From assembly GCF_002531755.2 (NCBI RefSeq), contig NZ_CP034998.1, positions 62,001 to 126,000 on the forward strand: a stretch of 64,000 nucleotides of DNA. Direction: 5' to 3'. Under the pieces are notes generated by a model that saw nothing but the letters and a program-made list of their open reading frames with translations, searched no databases and was not told the DNA's origin. The stretch comes from Rhizobium acidisoli (GTDB taxonomy: Bacteria > Pseudomonadota > Alphaproteobacteria > Rhizobiales > Rhizobiaceae). Positions within the stretch are counted from its first letter, which is position 1, and each line of letters starts with the position of its first letter. The position numbers and the translations under genes were made by a program. Below, one piece after another: positions 27,589-35,440 of this stretch.

Positions 27589-28381
27589 GGAAGTAGTCGG
27601 GTTCGATGAGCGTCGTCGCATCGATCACCTGCACCAGCCGCCCCGCCTCGAGATCGGCCGCCACGAACGCCCGGCACGCCAAGGCGACGCCCTGGCCGGC
27701 GAGGGCGGCATCCAGCGCCAGCGTGGTGTGGTTGAACACCGCACCCGGCAGCTTCTCGCGCGATCGCAGCACGAGCGGCCAGGGACTGACGGCGTCATGC
27801 AGAAGCGGCAGCTTGCGAAGCGCGTCGGCCGTCAACGGAAGGGGCAGGCCCTTGACCAGGTATGGGCTGGCGACGGCGACGAGTTCCTGGCGGAACAGCA
27901 GCCTTGCCTCCAGCGAGGCCGGAAAAGGCCCGCGGGTGAGCCGCACCGCAATGTCCACCTGATCGCGGTCGAAGTCGGACAGCGCCTCGGTGGCGACCGT
28001 CCGCAGTTCCACATCAGGGAGGGCGGTTTTGAACTCTGCGAGGCGCGGGATCAGCAGCTTGGCGGCGACCGTCGGGGTGACGCTGATCGTCACGGCGTCC
28101 GGCCGCGCGAGAAGCCGCCCGGTCGCTTCACCGAGCGTATCGAAGGCGCGGGTCACATCCGCCAGATAGGCAGCACCCTGCGGGGTCAGAGCCAGGCCGC
28201 GCGGCAGGCGCTGAAACAACATCAGGCCGAGTTGATCTTCCAGCGCGCGCACCTGCTGGGCGACCGCACCCTGCGACACCCCCAGCTCCTCGGCGGCGGC
28301 GCGGAAATTCAACCGGCGGCCCGAGACTTCGAAGGCGCGAAGCGCATTCAGCGGCGGCAGCTTGCGGCGGGGTTGGACCAT
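27506..28381 (-). CDS. LysR-family transcriptional regulator (GcvA-like)
   Basis: The 291-residue protein has an N-terminal winged helix (PLNALRAFEVSGRRLNFRAA, then ELGVSQGAVAQQVRALEDQL) and a LysR substrate domain. It belongs to the GcvA-like branch (LFQRLPRGLALTPQGAAYLAD). It is divergent from a short-chain dehydrogenase gene with about 115 bases between, so it probably controls that dehydrogenase and the PNPOx-like gene after it. Its effector is unknown. Confidence 0.88.
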   Translation of the reverse strand: MVQPRRKLPPLNALRAFEVSGRRLNFRAAAEELGVSQGAVAQQVRALEDQLGLMLFQRLPRGLALTPQGAAYLADVTRAFDTLGEATGRLLARPDAVTISVTPTVAAKLLIPRLAEFKTALPDVELRTVATEALSDFDRDQVDIAVRLTRGPFPASLEARLLFRQELVAVASPYLVKGLPLPLTADALRKLPLLHDAVSPWPLVLRSREKLPGAVFNHTTLALDAALAGQGVALACRAFVAADLEAGRLVQVIDATTLIEPDYFLIRKRTSSPRKAVDAVWHWCAARLSVD

Positions 28382-28495
28382 TGAGATTTCCGGATATTCC
28401 AGTAGAATTTCTACAGTCTGACACGTTTCTTTCTGACGCGAAAGCCGGCGCTGTCTCTGTCATAATGCTTCGCAAATCAATCGTTGGAGGCTCCG

Positions 28496-29200
28496 ATGTC
28501 TACAGAAAAAGTCGCTCTCATTACCGCAGGCGGTTCCGGCATGGGTGCTGCCGCTGCAAGGAAACTGGCTGCGGATGGCTATCGCATTGCTGTGCTCTCC
28601 TCATCGGGCAAGGGCGAAGCGCTCGCCAAAGAATTGGGCGGGGTCGGCGTCACCGGCTCGAACCTGGTGAATGACGATGTGAAGCGGCTCGTCGACCTGG
28701 CGATGGAGAGATGGGGGCGGATCGACGCGCTGGTCAATTCCGCCGGCCACGGGCCGCGCGCCCCGATCCTCGAGATCACCGACGAGGACTGGCACAAGGG
28801 CATGGAGGTCTATTTCCTCAGCGCCGTACGGCCGATCCGGCTGGTCGCGCCGATCATGGAGGCTCAAGGGGGCGGCGCCATCGTCAATATCTCGACGGCA
28901 TGGGCTTTCGAGCCATCGGCGATGTTCCCCACCTCGGCCTTCGCCAGAGCCGGACTGGCGAGCTTCACCAAGATTTTCGCCGACACCTATGCGGCGAAGA
29001 ACATCCGCATGAACAATGTCCTGCCCGGCTGGATCGACAGCCTGCCCGCGGCCGACGAGCGGCGCGACAGCGTGCCGATGGGCCGCTATGGCACGGCCGA
29101 GGAAATCGCCGCAACGGTCGCCTTCCTGCTGTCGGAGGGCGCCGGCTACATCACCGGCCAGAACATCCGCGTCGACGGCGGCATTACCCGCTCCGTTTGA
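28496..29200 (+). CDS. Short-chain dehydrogenase/reductase
   Basis: The 234-residue SDR has the nucleotide motif TAGGSGMGAAAA near the N terminus, NSAGHGPRAP at about 85, and VDGGITRSV at the C terminus. The catalytic region is unusual: the serine lies in NISTAWAFEP, but the expected YxxxK is replaced by TSAFARAGL, so the catalytic Tyr and Lys are not evident. It may be a non-classical or inactive SDR. GGAGG precedes the ATG at 28496. The divergent LysR gene probably regulates it. Confidence 0.85.
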   Translation: MSTEKVALITAGGSGMGAAAARKLAADGYRIAVLSSSGKGEALAKELGGVGVTGSNLVNDDVKRLVDLAMERWGRIDALVNSAGHGPRAPILEITDEDWHKGMEVYFLSAVRPIRLVAPIMEAQGGGAIVNISTAWAFEPSAMFPTSAFARAGLASFTKIFADTYAAKNIRMNNVLPGWIDSLPAADERRDSVPMGRYGTAEEIAATVAFLLSEGAGYITGQNIRVDGGITRSV

Positions 29201-29204
29201 CGCC

Positions 29205-29813
29205 ATGGAGACCGATGATGAAGCGGTGCCGTTGAACCCCGCAGATATAGACGCGTCGGCATGGCGTGCGCTGGAAACGGCGGCATCGAGCCGGCAGTCG
29301 GGTTTCCGGTTCTTGAACCTCTGCTCCGTGGATGCGGAGCAGAGGCCGCAGGCGCGCATGGTGGTCCTGCGGCGCGCCGACGGGTCATTGCGGGTTCTGG
29401 AATTTCACACCGATACCCGCAGCCCGAAATGGCGGGAGCTTTCGGCAAATCCCCATGCCACCGTCCTCGGATTCTGCCCGCAGACACGGCTGCAGTTTCG
29501 CCTTCCGGGAACGGTCGAGCTGCATGCCCCCGGCAGCGATCGGGCAAACGCCGCCTGGGAGAAGCTCTCCTTCTGGACGCGGACGACCTATACCGGCGGT
29601 CCGCCCGGGGACGAGTGTGGTTTTAACGTCACCGACGAGGCGGCTCTTCCAAAGCCTGCGGATGAGGCGGAGGGAAAGCTGCACTTCGGCCTGTTGATTT
29701 TTCGTGCCCGGACACTGGATTGGTTCCAGTTGCGCAGGCAGGGCAATCGAAGGGCGCTGTCGACCTATGACGAGACGGGCGCTCTTGCGGCCTGCCGATG
29801 GGTCAATCCATGA
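29205..29813 (+). CDS. Pyridoxamine 5'-phosphate oxidase-like FMN protein
   Basis: The 202-residue protein resembles the PNPOx-like split-barrel flavoproteins: FRFLNLCSVDAEQRPQARMVVLRRAD, then LEFHTDTRSPKWRELSANPH and a C-terminal DWFQLRRQGNRRALS corresponding to the family end. It begins 5 bases after the SDR stop, so the two are co-transcribed. It may not be true PdxH: the C-terminal motif differs, and biosynthetic pdxH is normally elsewhere. The role is unknown. Confidence 0.75.
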   Translation: METDDEAVPLNPADIDASAWRALETAASSRQSGFRFLNLCSVDAEQRPQARMVVLRRADGSLRVLEFHTDTRSPKWRELSANPHATVLGFCPQTRLQFRLPGTVELHAPGSDRANAAWEKLSFWTRTTYTGGPPGDECGFNVTDEAALPKPADEAEGKLHFGLLIFRARTLDWFQLRRQGNRRALSTYDETGALAACRWVNP

Positions 29814-29844
29814 TATGCGGCCATAATATGGGATCAGCGCACCC

Positions 29845-31317
29845 TCATGGGCGCAGCCGGACGACGATCGAAGCGCCCGGAACCTTCAACTGTTCCGCCA
29901 TCGCCTCCAGCTCTTTTCCATCCGTGCCCGCCAGAACAATGCGGCCATCCATGATCGGCTCCCTCATCCAGGGTTCCATGACGACCTGGTCGTTGATCAG
30001 CAACTGCGTTTGCCGCCCCAATGCCGCTTGCGTGAAATCGCGGAATTTGGCGGCGCTTTCCGGCGTCAGCTCAATATTCAGCACCCGGTCGTAGGAGATG
30101 GCGGACCGGGCGACCTCCGCGCTCTTCGCCTCGAGCGAGACGGGCGCGATCGCTTCAGCCCCGTCTTTTTCCGTCGCCACCGCGGTCTCCTGCGATGCTG
30201 GTGGCGAAGGCGGCGTGGAAAGCTCGTCCAGGATGCCCGGCTCGGCCTTTGCAGACGGCAGCGGCTCGACATGCAGATCGGGCGTCTGCAACACCTTGGC
30301 CGTCAGCACGGCGGGGAGCGGCAAGCGGGCCGGCATGTCCTCTCGCAGGATGTGGGTGTAGGTGCGCAACGTAAACCCGCCTGTGGTCACGCTGACGATC
30401 TCGGTTGCTTCGACCGCCGAGCCGTCGTCCAGCGACACCACGAATTTGACGCTTCGGGTCTTGCCGGCGCGTTTGATCGACGCCAGCTGATCGGCGGTAA
30501 GGTTCTTTACCCGTTCCGGAAAGGCCGCCATCATCTTTGCCGTCGCCGGCTCCTGCGACCGGCTCAACGCTGCTGGATCGAATTCCTCCGAGACGGAAAG
30601 AGTTGCCGTGCGGGAGGCCGCGTCGGTGGACTCAAGGGTCCAGGTCGACGTCACCGGGACATTGACGCCATTATAATCCTCGGTCCGCGACGCCACCTCG
30701 GCCTGCCCGATCTGCATGAGCTGGTCCTGATAGAATTGTCCTGTCGCCAGCAGCTGCGCCTCCGGCACCAAGGCGGTGACAATCAGCAGCGGGTTTTGCT
30801 CTATCTTGCCGATGATGCCGTTGACGCCGTTGTCTGGAGGCGCGGCCGCCCCACCCGGCGCATTGGCGGCCATCTCCCGCATATGCGCCAGGATCCGGTC
30901 GACGCCGACCGGATTGCTGGGAAAGCCGTTCAAGTCCGTTTCGAGCTCGAGTGTGCTGGTGCCATAGGCTGCCAGGGAGTTCCGATAGAGCAGGTTCATC
31001 TGGTAGCTGTCGGCAGGGCCTGCGGTGCCTTCCGGCAGCTCGGCGTTGAGTGACCAACGTACCCGCATACCGGTTTCATCCCGCGACAGAACCGTCATGC
31101 GTGGGTGAAATACGCCCCGCGCCGTCACCGAGGCGCCTGAATTGTCGAACCAAAACGACATATCGGTTTTGGTGGCTTTTTGAACGCTGTAACCGCGCTC
31201 GACGCCGGTCGCCGGCGCATAGCCGGGAATGGTGACGCCGTCGTCGGACCATGCCGGACTGGAGAGCGCGGCGCAGACGCAAAACCAGACAACTCTTTTC
31301 CAGTGCGATGATTTCAT
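29845..31317 (-). CDS. Periplasmic protein with C-terminal SecD-head-like domain
   Basis: The 490-residue protein has a signal peptide (MKSSHWKRVVWFCVCAALSS, cleavage near AWS/DD), a long unrecognised beta-rich central region, a Pro/Ser/Ala linker (LSTPPSPPASQETAVATEKD), and a C-terminal segment of about 85 residues. That segment (NIELTPESAAKFRDFTQAAL, then LLINDQVVMEPWMREPIMDG and EAMAEQLKVPGASI) resembles the SecD P1 head subdomain. There are no membrane helices after the signal, so it is not a translocase. The function is unknown. Confidence 0.65.
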   Translation of the reverse strand: MKSSHWKRVVWFCVCAALSSPAWSDDGVTIPGYAPATGVERGYSVQKATKTDMSFWFDNSGASVTARGVFHPRMTVLSRDETGMRVRWSLNAELPEGTAGPADSYQMNLLYRNSLAAYGTSTLELETDLNGFPSNPVGVDRILAHMREMAANAPGGAAAPPDNGVNGIIGKIEQNPLLIVTALVPEAQLLATGQFYQDQLMQIGQAEVASRTEDYNGVNVPVTSTWTLESTDAASRTATLSVSEEFDPAALSRSQEPATAKMMAAFPERVKNLTADQLASIKRAGKTRSVKFVVSLDDGSAVEATEIVSVTTGGFTLRTYTHILREDMPARLPLPAVLTAKVLQTPDLHVEPLPSAKAEPGILDELSTPPSPPASQETAVATEKDGAEAIAPVSLEAKSAEVARSAISYDRVLNIELTPESAAKFRDFTQAALGRQTQLLINDQVVMEPWMREPIMDGRIVLAGTDGKELEAMAEQLKVPGASIVVRLRP

Positions 31318-31393
31318 GCTGGTTGGCCTCTGACATCCCTTCTCACACCTTAGCAGGAAGACCTCGGTGACATAAGATCAAGACTAAGAATAT

Positions 31394-31465
31394 TTTCCTA
31401 GTCCATGGATCGTTCGTGCGCTAGGTTGCCCGCAATTGCAACCACGGAGTGCCGGATGTCGAGCA
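31394..31465. repeat. Diverged repeated leader, copy B
   Basis: This copy aligns without gaps to 25567-25638 and, like it, ends in an ATGTCGA start-like sequence (ATG at 31457). Here it precedes the winged-helix gene by about 120 bases, so it may be its promoter/leader or a recombination-prone sequence shared by related loci. Confidence 0.5.
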
Positions 31466-31586
31466 AATTTTTCCCTGTTGGCGAGGCGATCGCCTGGACG
31501 AGCTTCGGCCGTCGCCTGCAGAATTCTCGGCCTTGCAAGGTTGGCGTCATGCCGAAGGATCGGCCGGAAACGAGGGTGAGGGGCTG

Positions 31587-32174
31587 ATGGTGGAGTTCAA
31601 CCCGCGCGACAAGAGCCGCACCAGTGCCGGAAAGACGCGGGCGATGGTGCGCAAACATACCGCTCCGCCCAGTGGGAGTGATGACGGCAGCCTCCGCTGG
31701 CAGTGGCTGACGATCCAGCTGCTGGAATCCCCCTCATTCACGACATTGAGCGCCAATGCCTGCCGCGCCTTCTTCCGCATCGTCATCGAGCACACCGCCC
31801 ATGCCGCTTTGGAAAACGGCAGGCTTGTCGTGACCCATCCGCAGTTCGTGTCCTACGGCGTCACCGGCGAATATGTCGCCGATGCGCTCGACGAGTTGGC
31901 ATATAAGGGGCTGATCAAAATTCGCCGCGGCCGGGCAGGCAGCGGGGTCGCGCATCCCAACCGCTTCACCCTGACATTTGTCGGTGATCATGAAGGCGCG
32001 CCGGCCACCGACGATTGGAAGCGCTGTACAGTCGAAAACTGCCGGAAATGGTCCGAGACCGACCGCAAGCTTGCTGCCGACAAACGCGGGCGCGTCGGCC
32101 GCAAGAAAAAAACGCCACTTCGGAATCCCGAAATCCCACCGCTTCGGGATTCCGAAATTCGCCGCGCTTCGTGA
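31587..32174 (+). CDS. Winged-helix replication-initiator-like DNA-binding protein
   Basis: The 195-residue protein has a winged-helix core (WQWLTIQLLESPSFTTLSAN, then ACRAFFRIVIEHTAHAALEN and YVADALDELAYKGLIKIRRG) followed by GVAHPNRFTLTF and a basic C-terminal tail. Similar alpha-proteobacterial proteins of unknown role look like plasmid or phage replication-initiator DNA-binding domains. Its last codons are built from the TTCGGGATTCCGAA repeat, which recurs just after the stop. The ATG at 31587 (MVEFNPRDKSRT) follows GAGGGTGAGGGGC. Function is inferred only. Confidence 0.6.
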   Translation: MVEFNPRDKSRTSAGKTRAMVRKHTAPPSGSDDGSLRWQWLTIQLLESPSFTTLSANACRAFFRIVIEHTAHAALENGRLVVTHPQFVSYGVTGEYVADALDELAYKGLIKIRRGRAGSGVAHPNRFTLTFVGDHEGAPATDDWKRCTVENCRKWSETDRKLAADKRGRVGRKKKTPLRNPEIPPLRDSEIRRAS

Positions 32175-32238
32175 GTTCTGACCCTCAGGAAATATCGAGG
32201 GATTTCAATGCCGCAACCAATTTCGGGATTCCGAAGTG
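32116..32238. repeat. Iteron-like repeats at the 3' end of the winged-helix gene
   Basis: CACTTCGGAATCCCGAAAT (32116-32134) is perfectly inverted at 32220-32238, and a third copy (CTTCGGGATTCCGAAA) lies at 32142-32157. Each unit is itself nearly palindromic. The first two lie inside the coding end of the winged-helix gene and the third after its stop. They look like binding sites for that protein, or a transcription-ending structure. Confidence 0.6.
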
Positions 32239-32263
32239 CTATATAGAGTTTGGTGGGAGTGAT

Positions 32264-32962
32264 CTAACGCAGGCACTTTGCCACGATCAGAAACTCCGTC
32301 TCCCGCCCGCCGATCTTTCCGGCCGAAGCTGTGCGAAGCAGCAGCCCGAAAGCCTCATAGAGCCAATAAAGCGGGGGAATTCGGTCCTTGAGCGCATGCA
32401 CCTGCGTCGACACATATTCGCCGACGAAGACGATATCCATGCCGAGTTCCTTCAATGTCCCGGCGATCTCCGAATGCGAGGCCTCTGCGGCGTGCTCGAC
32501 GCGAAACGGGGCATAACCCGGCTTTCCCGCGTTTTTCTGCCTGAGGACGTAGCGATAGAACAGGACGTGGGTCCACCAGGGCGTGAGGTCGGTGAATATC
32601 CCTTTGGCCGAGTTCAGGATCGGACCCTTCACGAACACCAGGCCACCGGGAGACAGGGTGTCATGGGCTCTGAGCAAGGCCGAGCGCGGGCTTTCCAAAT
32701 GCTCGAGAACGTCCCAGAAGACGCAGGCGTCGAAGCGGCGGTCTCCGTAGTCGATGGTTTGCGCGTCGCCGAGGATGCGCTCGGAAGCGTCGCGGTTCCT
32801 TTCGAGCTGCTCCTTCGAGATGTCCAGCACCGTATATCTGGCGCCCTCCAACGGAATATGGGTGCGAGAGCCGCCGCCAACCTCAAGAATGTCAGTGTTG
32901 ATCTTGTTGGAAAAGGCTGATCGCGCATGCGACAGCGCGTCGTTTACCCACGGCGAAGCCAT
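32264..32962 (-). CDS. Class I SAM-dependent methyltransferase
   Basis: The 232-residue protein has a SAM-binding core: DILEVGGGSRTHIP (motif I), YTVLDISKEQLERN (motif II), GDRRFDACVFWDVLEHLESP (motif IV), and a post-core LSPGGLVFVKGPI. This is the Methyltransf_11/UbiE-like group, which acts on small molecules or sugars; the C-terminal ALKDRIPPLYWLYEAFGLL resembles those linked to surface-polysaccharide work. No neighbour supports a pathway. The substrate is unknown. Confidence 0.8.
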   Translation of the reverse strand: MASPWVNDALSHARSAFSNKINTDILEVGGGSRTHIPLEGARYTVLDISKEQLERNRDASERILGDAQTIDYGDRRFDACVFWDVLEHLESPRSALLRAHDTLSPGGLVFVKGPILNSAKGIFTDLTPWWTHVLFYRYVLRQKNAGKPGYAPFRVEHAAEASHSEIAGTLKELGMDIVFVGEYVSTQVHALKDRIPPLYWLYEAFGLLLRTASAGKIGGRETEFLIVAKCLR

Positions 32963-33128
32963 AATCTTCCTCCCCCGGAGAGATTAGCGTCTGCGACTAT
33001 AAGTAAGCATTAATATATTATTTAAGCAATATTTAAACACCGGAAGCCGGCTCGCCTAGTTTCGCGCAACCTTGCTGATGTACCCGCAGGTCTGATGAGT
33101 CTCAGAGGCGCTTCGGCCGGAGGAATGC

Positions 33129-33449
33129 ATGATGGTGGGAATTTTTCGGGCTCTGGCAGTCCTTGCGATGATGACGGCGCTTGCCGGTTGCATCGACCAT
33201 GCCAATGATCCGGTGCTGCTCGCGGTCGGCGTGCCGGTCAATCCGCCTGCCGTGGCCCATGGCATTTGCATGACCGACGGCAACGCCATGTATGACGAGG
33301 CGAGGAAGCAGTATCAGATACGGGCCCAGCTGACCGGCTATGCTCAGGCCGACGAGCTGGAGGCGGAAACGATCGCGCGCGCCGCGGCCCACCGGCAATA
33401 TGTCGCCTGCCTCTCCGGCCAGGGCTACCGGACATTATACGCGAATTGA
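33129..33449 (+). CDS. Small putative lipoprotein
   Basis: The 106-residue protein has a lipoprotein signal (MMVGIFRALAVLAMMTALAG, then Cys) with lipobox LAGC at residues 18-21. The mature part is helical and rich in Ala and charged residues (DEARKQYQIRAQLTGYAQAD) with two further cysteines. GGAGGAA precedes the start. No family is recognised; it is probably attached to a membrane in the cell envelope. Confidence 0.65.
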   Translation: MMVGIFRALAVLAMMTALAGCIDHANDPVLLAVGVPVNPPAVAHGICMTDGNAMYDEARKQYQIRAQLTGYAQADELEAETIARAAAHRQYVACLSGQGYRTLYAN

Positions 33450-33639
33450 GAACAGAGAATTCAGAATTCCGCTCCAGCGCCGTTTGAGCCTTTGGCCGAT
33501 CGCGACTTTTCACGTTTTTCGCCGATTTGGTCACGCCGGATCGCCTGCAATCACGAGTTTTGGAAGTTGCATGTGAGCGGGGAACCGGGCGGCTGGAGAA
33601 GGCATTTTCATCAGGTAAATCCACGAAGGAGGGTTTATC

Positions 33640-34011
33640 ATGAAGATGTTCAGACTGACCCCTTCCACCACAGCGCTCAGTGCCTTTCTCGCCCTCGCGT
33701 CGATCGCGCCGGCACAGGCAGCACCCGTTCAGGTGGTTCGGCCGCCCGATATCCAAACCGTAAAAATGGTGCAATATAAACCACATGCCGGATCCTGGCA
33801 TGGCTATCAAGGGTTTCGCACCGAGCGCCCCGGCACCCGCCGCCATTCCGATGGCTACTGGTATCCGCTTGCCGCCTTCGGCGTCGAGCCGGGCACCACC
33901 GGCTCTATCGTCCGCCAGCCGGTGAACAGACCGGCGGCCCCGGAAATGTGCAACCCTACGTTTTCCGGATCGATCGGCCCCGGCAGCATGCCCTGCGATA
34001 ACGGCTATTGA
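33640..34011 (+). CDS. Secreted BA14K-like small protein
   Basis: The 123-residue protein has a signal peptide (MKMFRLTPSTTALSAFLALA, cleavage near AQA/AP). The mature part contains GYQGFRTERPGTRRHSDGYW followed by YPLAAFG, which resembles the BA14K-like motif of rhizobial and Brucella secreted proteins. The C terminus has two cysteines (EMCNPTF and MPCDNGY). AGGAGGG precedes the ATG, and a 12-bp hairpin follows the stop. Confidence 0.65.
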   Translation: MKMFRLTPSTTALSAFLALASIAPAQAAPVQVVRPPDIQTVKMVQYKPHAGSWHGYQGFRTERPGTRRHSDGYWYPLAAFGVEPGTTGSIVRQPVNRPAAPEMCNPTFSGSIGPGSMPCDNGY

Positions 34012-34021
34012 GCCGGCAAAT

Positions 34022-34050
34022 GAAAGAGGCGGCGACGAGCCGCCTCTTTC
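34022..34050 (+). terminator. Hairpin terminator
   Basis: A perfect 12-bp stem, GAAAGAGGCGGC (34022-34033) with GCCGCCTCTTTC (34039-34050) and loop GACGA, lies 10 bases after the BA14K-like gene. The T-tract is short and within the stem. Confidence 0.7.
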
Positions 34051-34165
34051 TCAATCATCGGGCCGCTCACATATCCGTGACCTCCATTTTGGCGCCGTAG
34101 TATGTGACAGATCGCCTTCCTAACTCCGGGGCGTAAATTCCCTGAATCCTCCCAAGGAGACGATT

Positions 34166-34462
34166 ATGACCACCACCTTCAAGATCGGCCTGGCCGCCGC
34201 CACCCTCAGTGCAATCCTGGGCCTCTCTGCCTTTTCGGCCACGGCAGCTCCCCTCCAGTCGAGCGCGACGGAGCAAGGTGCGACAGTGCGCCCGGTTGCT
34301 CAGGAAACCAAGGTTGAACATGACAGGCGCACGACCGGTTCGATCGGCGAGCGCGCGGAAAGCATGGGTTCGACACATTATATGATGAACCCGAAGAAGC
34401 CCCTCAACATGGATTGCAAACTCGGCTTCAACCCGACAAGCAGCTCCAGCTGCAACTATTGA
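34166..34462 (+). CDS. Small secreted hypothetical protein
   Basis: The 98-residue protein has a signal peptide (MTTTFKIGLAAATLSAILGL, cleavage near ATA/AP). Its mature part shares a TTGSI motif and a C-terminal Cys pair (MDCKLGF and SSCNY) with the preceding secreted protein, suggesting distant relation. AAGGAGACG precedes the ATG. Function is unknown. Confidence 0.6.
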   Translation: MTTTFKIGLAAATLSAILGLSAFSATAAPLQSSATEQGATVRPVAQETKVEHDRRTTGSIGERAESMGSTHYMMNPKKPLNMDCKLGFNPTSSSSCNY

Positions 34463-34514
34463 TGAGGCGCTCGGCCGTTCGCGGCTGAGTTGGCAGACTT
34501 TGTCGGCAATCTGG

Positions 34515-34536
34515 AGGCGGCCTTTTTGGGCCGCCT
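34515..34536 (+). terminator. Hairpin terminator
   Basis: AGGCGGCC (34515-34522) pairs with GGCCGCCT (34529-34536) around a TTTTTG loop, 52 bases after the secreted-protein stop. The tail is TTCC, so it is a moderate terminator. Confidence 0.5.
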
Positions 34537-34749
34537 TTCCGCGGTAGGGGACCGGTGTAACCGTCCTTTATCAAATCTTGCATCAACTGCAAAAATGCAA
34601 TAAGTAAAAAATCAATGGAGAGTTCGACAGGAAAAGTCGCGCAAATCGCTTGTTCGCACAGGTGTTTGATGCGTCTGCCTTGGAATTGCCATGCTCGCCG
34701 CGATGGTCGCATTTCATAATCAATCGAATTTCAGACAGGTGGGATAGTC

Positions 34750-35421
34750 ATGACCGCAAAGGCTGCATGCTCCGATTTCCTGCATTTTTTCCGCTCCTGG
34801 ATCAGCAACCCGCTTCGCGTCGCCGCCATCGCGCCGTCGGGCGATTCACTTGCCAGGATCATGACCAGTGAAATTGCCGCACTCGACGGTCCGATCATCG
34901 AGCTTGGCCCCGGAACCGGCGTCTTCACCCGGGCGCTGCTGGCGCGCGGTGTCAGCGAAGCGGATCTGACCCTGATCGAGTACGGTCCGGAGTTCATCAC
35001 CGCGCTGCAGGCGCGTTTCCCGACGGCGCGCGTGTTGCAGATGGATGCGGCCCATCTCGCCCATGCCGATATTTTTGAGGGCGAACCGGTCGGCGCCGTT
35101 GTCAGCGGCCTGCCGCTTTTGTCGATGTCGCCGCGCAAGATTGCCTCGATCCTGGCCGGCGCCTTTGCCTATATGCGGCCGGGTGGGGCCGTCTATCAGT
35201 TTACCTATGGTCCGCGCTGCCCGGTGCCGCGGCCGATCCTCGACCGCCTCGGCCTGAAGGCGGTGCGCATCGGCGGCACGGTGCGTAACCTGCCGCCGGC
35301 CTCCGTCTACCGGATTTCCCGCCGCAAACCGCTGGAGCTGTCGCGCGAGCGCTTCAGCTATCGTGAGAGCGAAGCCGAACTCGACGATATCGCCGCTTTC
35401 TCAAACGAAACCGGCGGCTGA
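34750..35421 (+). CDS. PmtA-like phospholipid/KsgA-fold methyltransferase
   Basis: The 223-residue protein begins with a helix (FLHFFRSWISNPLRVAAIAP) and has motif I IIELGPGTGVFTRALLARGV, then LTLIEYGPEFITALQARFP and VVSGLPLLSMSPRKI. This layout matches the small phosphatidylethanolamine N-methyltransferases of rhizobia (PmtA group), which make phosphatidylcholine, and is close to KsgA-like folds. It is probably a paralogue. A TetR gene follows 19 bases downstream, perhaps co-transcribed. Confidence 0.65.
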   Translation: MTAKAACSDFLHFFRSWISNPLRVAAIAPSGDSLARIMTSEIAALDGPIIELGPGTGVFTRALLARGVSEADLTLIEYGPEFITALQARFPTARVLQMDAAHLAHADIFEGEPVGAVVSGLPLLSMSPRKIASILAGAFAYMRPGGAVYQFTYGPRCPVPRPILDRLGLKAVRIGGTVRNLPPASVYRISRRKPLELSRERFSYRESEAELDDIAAFSNETGG

Positions 35422-35440
35422 GCGATGATGCCGGGCTGAC

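Noticed and set aside
30010-31053. A 347-codon open frame on the plus strand
   Set aside because: It is the shadow of the SecD-head-like protein gene; the true strand has a signal peptide and a recognisable C-terminal domain.
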